Below, piece by piece: positions 1 to 6,305 of a DNA stretch of 19,239 bases. This stretch comes from Syntrophaceae bacterium. Lineage in GTDB: Bacteria > Desulfobacterota > Syntrophia > Syntrophales > UBA5619. The notes beneath the pieces were generated by a model, which made no database searches, had not been told where the DNA came from, and was given only the letters and a program-made list of their open reading frames with translations. Numbering within the stretch: position 1 is the first letter of the stretch; each line of letters opens with the position of its first letter. The translations under genes and the position numbers were made by a program. The stretch lies in assembly GCA_919902745.1 (NCBI GenBank), contig CAKKRN010000080.1:1-19239 (forward strand), given 5' to 3'.

Positions 1-816
1 ATAACCCGTCACCCGTTCGGCCACCCGCCGAGGATCAACGTCCGCCGCAAGATCTCTGCAGCGGAGAGAGACTCCAACAATCTCTTGAAATGACTCTCCT
101 TCTTGTACTGCATTTCTTTCAGACCGACGGACAAGTCGGACGAGCGCGTCCACACGGGTTTCCTGAAGGAGGCGCCCCGTTCCGAGCAGATCTGCCGCCC
201 GGAGAACCCCCCGACCCCGCACGGCAATCCGCCCCGCGGTTCTCTGATGGCCCCGCCCATAAACGGCGTCTCCCCTTCCCTCCAGAACGATGGCATCATC
301 CGCCACCCAGCGATTGCCTTTTCCCATGAGGGCAAGACCGCAGGCGGTTTTTCCGATCCCGCTTTCACCCAGGAGCAGAACGCCGAGACCCCAAACCCGG
401 ACGAGCACGCCATGGACCATGACCTGCCGCTCGCCCCTCTCCCGGAGCAGGCCGGTCAGACGGCTGTGGAGCAATGAATCGTCGTAGCACGACGAAAAGA
501 TGGGCGTCTCCGTCCGTTCCGAAAATTGCCGAAGAAAAACGGTTATCCTTTGCGTAGACAGGGCCAAACAGGTGATATTCCGCAAGAGCGATGGGGGAAC
601 AGATCTGTTCCATCCGTTTTCATAAGCTCCATCCGCCGCGGTCGGCGGAAGGATCAACATGGAGTGCGGGAAGGGCGTCATGCCATGACCGGATTCCCCC
701 CCGGCATACCGGAGCAGATGACGGACGGATCCACGGGCGCCGGAAGGTTCCACCATTTCCGTAATCCCAAGTCTCTCCCCGTATGTCAGGATTTCTTTTA
801 CCGTTACGGGCCTCAT
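1..816 (-). CDS. hprK: HPr kinase/phosphorylase, 3' end beyond window
   Basis: One open frame of 272 codons runs from the ATG at 814-816 to the left edge without a stop, so the gene is partial. HprK phosphorylates and dephosphorylates the phosphocarrier HPr on a serine. What is seen: a Walker A loop GESGIGKT at residues 150-157, preceded by HG at 135-136 (the family's histidine position), VADDA at 171-175 carrying the aspartate pair, and RGRGV near residue 200 matching the family's signature EIRGxG segment. An AGGGG ribosome site lies five bases before the ATG. Oddity: HprK normally has a glutamate just after the Walker serine (GKSE), and here the sequence is GKTA. The gene starts 19 bases after ptsN, fitting the rpoN-hpf-ptsN-hprK order known in proteobacteria. 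Family assignment is firm; activity as a normal kinase/phosphorylase is less sure. Confidence 0.88.
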   Translation of the reverse strand, partial: MRPVTVKEILTYGERLGITEMVEPSGARGSVRHLLRYAGGESGHGMTPFPHSMLILPPTAADGAYENGWNRSVPPSLLRNITCLALSTQRITVFLRQFSERTETPIFSSCYDDSLLHSRLTGLLRERGERQVMVHGVLVRVWGLGVLLLGESGIGKTACGLALMGKGNRWVADDAIVLEGRGDAVYGRGHQRTAGRIAVRGRGVLRAADLLGTGRLLQETRVDALVRLVRRSERNAVQEGESFQEIVGVSLRCRDLAADVDPRRVAERVTGY

Positions 817-835
817 AGGAGCCCCTTGATTCAGG

Positions 836-1297
836 TCACGTTTCGTCGTCTTTTTCGGCGATAATCCGGAAGAGATCCTCATGCATCTTCGCTTCCAGAA
901 GATTCTTTCGGAAGTTCGCATCCTTCAGCATTCGGGAGATCTTCGCCAGCGCCTTGAGATGCTGGCCCGCCGAATTCTCGGGCGCCATCAGCAAAAAAAA
1001 GAGATGTACGGGCTTTCCGTCCATTGCTTCGAAGGCGATCCCTTCCCGACTCCTGCCGAAAGAGACCACCATCTCTTCGAGTCCGGGGAGTTTGCCGTGG
1101 GGGATGGCGATCCCGTCACCGATGCCGGTGCTCCCCAACCTTTCCCTCTCCAGAAGGACATGGAGCATCGCCTCGGAATCAACGTTGATCCTTCCCTGCG
1201 CAAAAACCCCCGCCAATTCCGCAAGCGCATCCCGCTTGTTTGCTGCCTTCAACTGCTCAAGAACGAACTCGCGCTTGAGCATCTCCGTGATTTTCAT
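836..1297 (-). CDS. ptsN: PTS EIIA(Ntr) regulatory protein
   Basis: A 153-residue protein filling the whole EIIA mannitol/fructose-type domain. IGDGIAIPHGK holds the phospho-acceptor histidine, His67, and the C-terminal part (LLMAPENSAGQHLKALAKIS) matches the family. EIIA(Ntr) is the end acceptor of the nitrogen PTS and acts by protein-protein regulation, not sugar transport. It follows hpf by 16 bases and precedes hprK by 19, so it is almost certainly co-transcribed with both. The other nitrogen-PTS parts (EI-Ntr, NPr) are not in this window; hprK next door suggests that HPr serine phosphorylation and this pathway are linked here. Confidence 0.93.
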   Translation of the reverse strand: MKITEMLKREFVLEQLKAANKRDALAELAGVFAQGRINVDSEAMLHVLLERERLGSTGIGDGIAIPHGKLPGLEEMVVSFGRSREGIAFEAMDGKPVHLFFLLMAPENSAGQHLKALAKISRMLKDANFRKNLLEAKMHEDLFRIIAEKDDET

Positions 1298-1313
1298 GCT
1301 TTATCCTCAAACC

Positions 1314-1850
1314 TCAACAGCTGATCTCCATCAGCGCAAATTTCCCATCCTCACGCCGATAGATGACGTTGACATTTTCGGTGGACGAGTCGCGATAGAT
1401 CACAAACCGGTTTTTCGTGGTTTCCATTTCCAGGACTGCGTCATCAATCGACATCGGCTTCAAGACCACTTTGCGCGTCTCGACCACCTTGGCATCAGGC
1501 GATTCCTCGCCCTCTTCCGCAGCAGATTCTCCGTCAAATTCTCCGCTTCGGGAAGGATTGGTCTTGAAACCGCGCACCTTTTCCTTCCGTTTCTTGAGCT
1601 GCCGCTCGATCTTTTCAATGGCGTTGTCGATGGCCAGATGCATATCCTTATCTTCTTCCTTGCCGTTTACGTTCAACCCGTTCGCCATCAGATTGATTTC
1701 CGCCGTACTCCGGAATTTTTCAACCGACAGTATAACACGGGCATCCACCGGATTATCGATATATTTCTTCAGTTTTTTCAGTCTTTCTTCCACATATTCC
1801 TTCTGCCAGGTTTCACCCTCCGCATTCCTGAATGTCACAGAAATCTTCAT
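1314..1850 (-). CDS. hpf: Long-form ribosome hibernation promoting factor
   Basis: 178 residues, the length of long HPF rather than the roughly 95-residue short form. The N-terminal half (residues 1-105) is the ribosome-binding domain (MKISVTFRNAE at the start, VEKFRSTAEINLMANGLNV in the middle). A charged linker around residues 105-120 is followed by the C-terminal domain (FVIYRDSSTENVNVIYRREDG) that in other bacteria dimerises two 70S ribosomes into 100S particles. A strong ribosome site GGGAGG sits eight bases before the ATG. A sigma70-type promoter at 2028-2056 and a leader of about 170 bases rich in palindromes lie upstream, so hpf is probably transcribed partly on its own and not only with rpoN. 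Confidence 0.95.
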   Translation of the reverse strand: MKISVTFRNAEGETWQKEYVEERLKKLKKYIDNPVDARVILSVEKFRSTAEINLMANGLNVNGKEEDKDMHLAIDNAIEKIERQLKKRKEKVRGFKTNPSRSGEFDGESAAEEGEESPDAKVVETRKVVLKPMSIDDAVLEMETTKNRFVIYRDSSTENVNVIYRREDGKFALMEISC

Positions 1851-1884
1851 GATCGGTTCCTCCCGTTTCTGATTTCACCCGCCC

Positions 1885-2002
1885 GGGGACATGATGCCGC
1901 ATCGTGTCCCCCTGCATGATGCCGCATCGTGTCCCCCTGCATGATGCCGCATCGTGTCCCCCAGATCGCCAGGCGGGTCCCCCTGGACCCCATCGTGTCC
2001 CC
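1885..2002. repeat. Tandem cluster of GGGGACA/TGTCCCC palindrome units in hpf leader
   Basis: One full 27-bp imperfect palindrome (1885-1911) is followed by two partial copies that lack the left arm, giving a 25-bp tandem period across 1891-1962 (each unit begins ATGATGCCGCATCG and ends TCCCC, with a CTGC linker between units). A small GGGTCC/GGACCC hairpin (1975-1990) and a further right half (CATCGTGTCCCC, 1991-2002) follow. The array lies between the hpf promoter and the hpf ribosome site, so it would be transcribed as untranslated leader. There are no spacers of CRISPR type. Confidence 0.9.
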
Positions 2003-2012
2003 TTGGGCCGGA

Positions 2013-2025
2013 GCGGCAAAGCCGC
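2013..2025. repeat. Short GC hairpin at predicted hpf transcript start
   Basis: GCGGCAAAGCCGC is a perfect 5-bp inverted repeat with a three-base loop. On the minus strand it falls right where transcription from the 2028-2056 promoter should begin, so it could form a 5' end stem on the hpf mRNA. It has no T-run and is not a convincing terminator. Confidence 0.5.
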
Positions 2026-2027
2026 GG

Positions 2028-2056
2028 ACTATACGGATATCTCTTTACATTGTCAA
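2028..2056 (-). promoter_or_regulatory. Sigma70-type promoter of hpf
   Basis: On the minus strand TTGACA (2051-2056) and TATAGT (2028-2033) are separated by exactly 17 bases. This is one of the best promoter matches in the window. It lies immediately downstream of the rpoN stop and about 180 bases before the hpf start. Confidence 0.75.
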
Positions 2057-2062
2057 CGCTTT

Positions 2063-3526
2063 TTAAAAATATTTCTTCCGCATGGAAGAGGGCAGAATTC
2101 CCATCATCTCCCTGTATTTCGCAACCGTCCGCCGGGCGATAGAGATCCCTGAATCCCCAAGACGCGCGACGATGACCTGATCGCTGAACGGTTTGCGGGG
2201 ATCTTCCTTGCCGATGATCTTCCGGATATCATCCTGGACGCTCTTGGATGAAACGTCGTCGCTTCCGGGCTTGTGAATGCCGCTGCCGAAGAAGTATTTC
2301 AGCTCGAAGAGACCCCGCGGCGTATGCATGTATTTGTTCGTCACGACCCTGCTGATCGTGGATTCATGCATCTCCACGTCATCGGCGATGTCCCGCAGAA
2401 TCAAAGGTTTCATGGAGTTGATCCCAAGGTCAAAAAAATCCCTCTGAAACCGGACGATGCTCTCGGTAACCCGGTAGATCGTCTTCTGCCGCTGCTGAAT
2501 GCTCTTGATCAGCCAGGTTGCCGACTGGACCCGCTCCTTGATATACTTTTTCCCGTTTTCCCGCGTCACTCCGGCGTTCATTCCGCCCATGATCTCCCGG
2601 TAAAAATTGCTGATCCGGAGTCGCGGAAGCCCCTCGTCATTCAGAACGATCTTGTAATCATCGCCGCTCTTGAAGACATAGACATCGGGAACGATCGCCT
2701 GGATGCGTTCCTCATTGTAGATGCTCCCCGGATGGGGATCCATATGGCTGATGATCACGACGGCTGCCAGAACGTCATCGAGTGACTCTTTCAATTTCCT
2801 GGCGATCTGGGGATAATTCTTGACTTCAAGATCCTTGAGATGGCCAAGGATAATCCGCTCCACAAGGGAACGCGCATTCCCCACCATCTTTGCCTGGATG
2901 AGCAGGCACTCCCGAAGGTCGCGGGCGGCAATCCCGACGGGATCGAATTCCTGAATCTTTTTCAGCACCTCTTCTACAAAGGCCGGCTCGACCTTCTCCT
3001 GGACGCCAATCTCATCCAGTGTGGCAACCAGATAGCCGTTCTGATCCAGATTGCCGATGATCTGTTCGCCAATCCGGTACTCAGCTTCGGTAAATCGAGA
3101 AAGAAGGAGCTGCCACATCAGATGGTCCGTAAGCGAGTTTTTCACGACCAGGAGGTTGTCCCAGGAAGGAGCGGTCCCCTCTTGCCGATCGTAGGTGACC
3201 CCCATCGGCCCATAGTCTTCCAGATAGCCGTCCCAGTCGAACTCCTCCCGACCGTCCCCCTCGCCTGTCAACTCCCCTGTCCGCTCGACCGTTTTGCCCT
3301 CTTCCCGATCGCCTTCCTCGGTCTGTGCAGGTTCGATCTTTTTTTCGGCTTCTGGGTCCTCATCGGAGACGACCTCTTCAAGTAGCGGATTTTCCTCCAT
3401 CTCCTGGTTGACCATGTCGACCAGATCCAGTCGCGATAGCTGCAGGAGCTTGATCGCCTGCTGAAGCTGCGGTGTCATGATCAATTGCTGGGTCAGTTTC
3501 AGGTTCTGTCTTAGTTCAAACGCCAT
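2063..3526 (-). CDS. rpoN: RNA polymerase sigma-54 factor
   Basis: 487 residues, normal for RpoN. Region I is the glutamine- and leucine-rich start (FELRQNLKLTQQLIMTPQL through about residue 51). A long acidic region II follows at residues 52-115 (runs such as EVVSDEDPEAEKK). The core-binding and DNA-binding regions come next, and the RpoN box ARRTVAKYRE lies at residues 464-473 just before the C-terminus; it reads the -24 promoter element. Sigma-54 needs AAA+ activators to melt promoters. The gene starts 29 bases after lptB, in the conserved lptB-rpoN-hpf-ptsN order. The ribosome site is weak (GAGCAG region), so coupling to lptB translation is possible. Confidence 0.97.
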   Translation of the reverse strand: MAFELRQNLKLTQQLIMTPQLQQAIKLLQLSRLDLVDMVNQEMEENPLLEEVVSDEDPEAEKKIEPAQTEEGDREEGKTVERTGELTGEGDGREEFDWDGYLEDYGPMGVTYDRQEGTAPSWDNLLVVKNSLTDHLMWQLLLSRFTEAEYRIGEQIIGNLDQNGYLVATLDEIGVQEKVEPAFVEEVLKKIQEFDPVGIAARDLRECLLIQAKMVGNARSLVERIILGHLKDLEVKNYPQIARKLKESLDDVLAAVVIISHMDPHPGSIYNEERIQAIVPDVYVFKSGDDYKIVLNDEGLPRLRISNFYREIMGGMNAGVTRENGKKYIKERVQSATWLIKSIQQRQKTIYRVTESIVRFQRDFFDLGINSMKPLILRDIADDVEMHESTISRVVTNKYMHTPRGLFELKYFFGSGIHKPGSDDVSSKSVQDDIRKIIGKEDPRKPFSDQVIVARLGDSGISIARRTVAKYREMMGILPSSMRKKYF

Positions 3527-3555
3527 GTTTCGACTGCTCAGCCTTCCATTGCCGA

Positions 3556-4326
3556 TCAGAATTTAAAATCGTCGCCGAAATAGATCTTCCTCGCGATCTC
3601 GGAGCCCGCGATCAATTCCGGCGTTCCCTCCACAAGGACCTTCCCCTCGTTGACGATGTAGGCCCGATCGCAGACGGAAAGGGTCTCCCGGACGTTGTGG
3701 TCGGAGATGATGACCCCGATCCCCTTCGTCCGCAGCCGGGCGATGATCTTCCCGATATCCGCCACCGCCAGCGGATCGATCCCTGCGAAAGGTTCATCGA
3801 GAAGAATATATTTCGGCGAGGTGACGAGCGCCCGCGTGATCTCCACCCGCCTCCGTTCGCCTCCCGACAGAGAATAGGCCCTGTTGTCAGCTATTTGGGT
3901 TAAATCCAGCTCCGCAAGAAGCAGGTGCAGACGCTCCTCTCGCTCTTCCGGGACCAGGGGAAGCGTTTCGAGGATGGCCATGATGTTCTCCCGCACCGTC
4001 AGTTTCCGGAAGATGGAGGGCTCCTGCGGCAGGTAATTCAGCCCCTTTCTTGCCCGCACATACATCGGACTGCGGCTCAGATCCTCACCATCGAGGAAGA
4101 TCGCCCCCCCATCCGGTTTGATCAGCCCGACGATCATGTAGAAGGTCGTCGTCTTCCCGGCGCCGTTCGGTCCCAGGAGGCCGACCACCTCGCCAGGATT
4201 AATCTCAAGATGGATTCGATCGACCACCCGTCGTCGGTTGTAGATCTTGATCAGGCCTGTCGCCGTCAGTCCGGGGACACGATGCGGCATCATGTCCCCG
4301 TCATGATTCCGATTGGAATGGGTCAC
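3556..4326 (-). CDS. lptB: LPS export ABC transporter ATP-binding protein
   Basis: ATPase that powers LPS extraction from the inner membrane by LptFG. Seen: Walker A GPNGAGKTTTF around residues 52-62, signature LSGGERRRVEITRAL, Walker B YILLDEPFAGIDP, and an H-loop in ISDHNVRE. I take GTG at 4324-4326 as the start: it overlaps the lptA stop (GTGA) and has GGGGAGA upstream. The next in-frame starts are the ATG pair inside the palindromic repeat. With the GTG start the protein is 256 residues, about 15 longer than E. coli LptB, and residues 10-19 (GDMMPHRVPG) are encoded by a copy of the palindrome at 4273-4299. The true LptB fold begins near residue 20. Function certain, exact start less so. 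Confidence 0.95.
   Translation of the reverse strand: MTHSNRNHDGDMMPHRVPGLTATGLIKIYNRRRVVDRIHLEINPGEVVGLLGPNGAGKTTTFYMIVGLIKPDGGAIFLDGEDLSRSPMYVRARKGLNYLPQEPSIFRKLTVRENIMAILETLPLVPEEREERLHLLLAELDLTQIADNRAYSLSGGERRRVEITRALVTSPKYILLDEPFAGIDPLAVADIGKIIARLRTKGIGVIISDHNVRETLSVCDRAYIVNEGKVLVEGTPELIAGSEIARKIYFGDDFKF
4273..4299. repeat. 27-bp palindrome inside the lptB 5' coding region
   Basis: Imperfect palindrome GGGGACA...TGTCCCC with 13-base arms around a single central base. It has the characteristic asymmetric C/A mispair at positions 8 and 20 on the plus strand, which becomes a T/G wobble on the coding strand. It lies in frame at the start of lptB and supplies peptide GDMMPHRVPG. Confidence 0.9.
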
Positions 4327-4883
4327 CGTTTTTTCGTCTCCCCGGGATAGATTGTGGCCGTCACGCGCCGGCTCTCAGCGCCTTCGACCACTCCTCTGTT
4401 TTCATTCAGGAATACGACGATCCTGTCTCCCCGGATGATGTTGTCACCCTCGCGCAGGACGGCGCTGCCCGTCATCGTGATCTTCTGGGCATCCAGTTCA
4501 AAGAGGGCGTCCTCTCCGGTCACGACCCGCTCGCCCTCCGTGATCGTAACGCGCCCCTTCGCCTCCACCCTTTCCAGATTCCCCGTCCCTTCGCCCCCTC
4601 CCCCCACGGTTGACCGGCCGGGCTTCTTTTGATCATCCCTGTAGTAAAGCGTCAGGCGTTCGGCATGGATCGTCCGCGCGCCTTGCGTAGCCACGACATT
4701 GCCCGAAAAAACGACCATCCGTTTCTCGTTGTAGGCATCCATGCGGTCGGAGACGATCTGAATCGGCTGATCCTTTTCGATCCCGGGTTTCTGCTTTGTC
4801 TCGCACCGAGCGTCCCCCGGCGGATATAGGATCGTCATCATAATGCCGATGCAGAGGATGATTCGAAAGATACTTTTTAACAT
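4323..4883 (-). CDS. lptA: LPS transport periplasmic protein LptA (OstA domain)
   Basis: 186 residues. A signal peptide is visible (MLKSIFRIILCIGIMMTILY, residues 1-20, then a cleavage-like region before DARCE), so the product is periplasmic. The mature part has the OstA/LptA beta-jellyroll pattern (DQPIQIVSDRMDAYNEKRMV, VVFSGNVVATQGARTIHAERL), which forms the LPS bridge between LptC and the outer membrane. I chose ATG at 4881-4883: it is preceded by AGGGG at good spacing and begins the signal peptide. A longer frame from 4934 would start inside the palindrome and is rejected. The gene starts 10 bases after the lptC stop and ends in a GTGA overlap with lptB. Confidence 0.93.
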   Translation of the reverse strand: MLKSIFRIILCIGIMMTILYPPGDARCETKQKPGIEKDQPIQIVSDRMDAYNEKRMVVFSGNVVATQGARTIHAERLTLYYRDDQKKPGRSTVGGGGEGTGNLERVEAKGRVTITEGERVVTGEDALFELDAQKITMTGSAVLREGDNIIRGDRIVVFLNENRGVVEGAESRRVTATIYPGETKKR

Positions 4884-4893
4884 CTTATTTCCC

Positions 4894-5475
4894 CTACCGC
4901 CATTTGGGGACACCTTGCCGCAAGGTGTCCCCATAGCTCGCCCGAATCTGCGATAGCAGCGTTAACTTGCTATCGTCCAGATGAAATATCATCCCCACGC
5001 CGCTGATTCGGACATTCCCGTTTTCCATCGCGACGGGCCGGTCTGTTTCGATCCGTCGGGCGGCATTCCGGTACCAAAGACGGTCCGTCGCAAAGCGATC
5101 CCCGTTTCCTGAAACGATGCCGACATTCCCGTCGATTTCCATGTCCCGCGATTGGGTATCGAGCCGCCCCTGATCGCCGTTCATCACGAAGGTCCGACCG
5201 TCCTTCATCACCAGCCGGACCGTCACCTTCTCAAAGAGGGCCATGTTCTCCCTCTTCAGATAACGCGCCGTATCCGCGATGATCTCCCATTTTATGCCGG
5301 AATCCCCGACCTCCGTATAACGGACATTTTTGATCTGTAGATCAACCTTGTCCGCCATGATCTTCAGGAGCGCCTTTTCCGGCGCCACCCTGAGGCCGAT
5401 CACGAAAACCACGGCCAAGGACAGAATCACCGCCAGGATCGCGACGATGAACACCGTTTTTCTTTTTGTCTTCAT
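4894..5475 (-). CDS. lptC: LPS export periplasmic protein LptC
   Basis: 193 residues: a short basic start (MKTKRK), one membrane anchor at residues 7-28 (VFIVAILAVILSLAVVFVIG), then a periplasmic OstA-like beta domain (MNGDQGRLDTQSRDMEIDGNV). LptC sits on the LptBFG transporter and hands LPS to LptA. The start at 5473-5475 is chosen because it begins the anchor; a longer frame to 5565 would translate a palindrome copy and lacks family similarity. The ribosome site is weak (GGTGAT directly before ATG). The last residues (GDTLRQGVPK) come from the palindrome at 4906-4932, so a repeat has altered or supplied the C-terminus. Confidence 0.87.
   Translation of the reverse strand: MKTKRKTVFIVAILAVILSLAVVFVIGLRVAPEKALLKIMADKVDLQIKNVRYTEVGDSGIKWEIIADTARYLKRENMALFEKVTVRLVMKDGRTFVMNGDQGRLDTQSRDMEIDGNVGIVSGNGDRFATDRLWYRNAARRIETDRPVAMENGNVRISGVGMIFHLDDSKLTLLSQIRASYGDTLRQGVPKWR
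4906..4932. repeat. 27-bp palindrome at the lptC/lptA junction
   Basis: Fully symmetric variant of the family: outer arms GGGGACA/TGTCCCC are kept but the inner bases differ on both sides together (ACCTTG/CAAGGT in place of ACGATG/CATCAT), so pairing is preserved. It lies in the last codons of lptC and just before the lptA ribosome site. Confidence 0.9.
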
Positions 5476-5481
5476 ATCACC

Positions 5482-5508
5482 GGGGACATGATGCCGCATC
5501 GTGTCCCC
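5482..5508. repeat. 27-bp palindrome just upstream of lptC
   Basis: Full copy of the same imperfect palindrome, in the orientation opposite to the copies at 4273, 5558 and 5673 (judged by the mispaired base). It ends seven bases before the lptC start codon and so occupies the place where a ribosome site would be expected. Confidence 0.9.
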
Positions 5509-5557
5509 GTCATGAAGGAACAACCGATCATGTCCAAATCCACCTTTGCCCTTTCTT

Positions 5558-5584
5558 GGGGACACGATGAGGCATCATGTCCCC
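5558..5584. repeat. 27-bp palindrome in the lptC leader
   Basis: Full copy with one loop-side change (GATGAGGCATC). It is in opposite orientation to the copy at 5482, so the two make a head-to-head pair about 50 bases apart, an arrangement like that of paired REP elements. It lies between the predicted lptC promoter and the lptC start. Confidence 0.9.
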
Positions 5585-5602
5585 AAACCGTACCCTTCTG
5601 AA

Positions 5603-5631
5603 ATTCTACCATCCACGCCCGCGGTTGTAAA
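5603..5631 (-). promoter_or_regulatory. Sigma70-type promoter for lptC-lptA-lptB-rpoN
   Basis: On the minus strand TTTACA (5626-5631) and TAGAAT (5603-5608) are 17 bases apart. Transcription would begin near 5596, giving a leader of about 120 bases that includes the palindromes at 5558 and 5482. It falls in the only sizeable gap (256 bases) between kdsC and rpoN. Confidence 0.6.
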
Positions 5632-5649
5632 GGTCAAACGTCGCTCCAT

Positions 5650-5709
5650 GGGGACATGATGCGGGAGCCCAGGGGGACACGATGCGGCATCATGTCCCCC
5701 TGGGCTCCC
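5650..5709. repeat. Half palindrome plus extended 47-bp palindrome after kdsC
   Basis: A left half (GGGGACATGATGC, 5650-5662) is followed by a full copy (core 5673-5699) whose arms are extended by GGGAGCCCAG/CTGGGCTCCC. The result is a near-perfect 47-bp inverted repeat at 5663-5709 centred on 5686, with only the usual C/A mispair. It starts 22 bases after the kdsC stop. A further TGTCCCC lies at 5721-5727. On the transcript the hairpin would be very stable, but no U-run follows it, so it is not a standard terminator. Confidence 0.9.
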
Positions 5710-5731
5710 TGGTCTCAATCTGTCCCCCATT

Positions 5732-6277
5732 TCATGCGAATTCATATCTCACGGCCACATCCGGCCATCGGTTCTGCGCCTTGAGGATCACCTCGCACAC
5801 CTCTCGAACAGCCCCCCGGCCTCCCTGATGATGCGTTACATAATCGACGATCTGCCGGACCTCCAATACGGCGTCGGCCACGGCTACGGAAAACCCCGCC
5901 CTCCTAAGGAGCGGGATATCCACCACATCATCCCCGACGCAGGCTGTCTCCTCCGGGGCGATTTGCCTCCGGTTGAGAATCTCTTCAAAGGCTTCGGCCT
6001 TGTTCCAGATCCCCTGATGAACCTCGGTGATCCCCAGATCGGCGGCGCGGTGTTCGACCACGCGTGATCGCCTTCCGGTCAGCAGCACCACGCCGATTCC
6101 GTATCTCATCAGAATTTTCAGGCCATGGCCGTCCTTTACATCGAACTGCTTGCTCTCCAGCCCCGCATCGTCGATGATGATCCGGCCATCCGTCAGAACC
6201 CCATCCACATCCAGGATCAGTAGTTTCACCCTGCGGATCTTGTTCAGAAGTCTCTCTTCGGTCACCTCTTCAGCCAT
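5732..6277 (-). CDS. kdsC: 3-deoxy-D-manno-octulosonate 8-phosphate phosphatase
   Basis: 181-residue HAD-family phosphatase that releases Kdo from Kdo-8-phosphate, the step after KdsA. Seen: motif I LDVDGVLTDG with the nucleophile and general-acid aspartates, motif II region VVLLTGRRS, and motif III VGDDVVDIPLLRRAG. There is no large cap domain, as is usual for tetrameric KdsC. The start ATG at 6275-6277 is chosen because GAGGGG lies four bases upstream; an in-frame start at 6334 would overlap kdsA and adds unrelated residues. It lies 28 bases after the kdsA stop, so the two Kdo steps are co-expressed. Confidence 0.95.
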   Translation of the reverse strand: MAEEVTEERLLNKIRRVKLLILDVDGVLTDGRIIIDDAGLESKQFDVKDGHGLKILMRYGIGVVLLTGRRSRVVEHRAADLGITEVHQGIWNKAEAFEEILNRRQIAPEETACVGDDVVDIPLLRRAGFSVAVADAVLEVRQIVDYVTHHQGGRGAVREVCEVILKAQNRWPDVAVRYEFA

Positions 6278-6305
6278 GTTACCCCTCATTTCAAATTGGA
6301 CAGAT

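Noticed and set aside
881..1919. Long open frames on the plus strand opposite ptsN, hpf and other genes
   Set aside because: They mirror real minus-strand genes, have no family motifs and no ribosome sites; they are antisense shadows of GC-biased coding sequence.
1885..1962. CRISPR array
   Set aside because: The 25-bp units are directly adjacent with only a constant CTGC linker; there are no variable spacers and no cas genes.
1813..2019. Small protein gene in the hpf leader
   Set aside because: The frame is made almost entirely of repeat units and runs into hpf out of frame.
4884..4934. Longer LptA start at 4934
   Set aside because: It would add a palindrome-encoded peptide before a clear signal peptide, whose own ATG has a better ribosome site.
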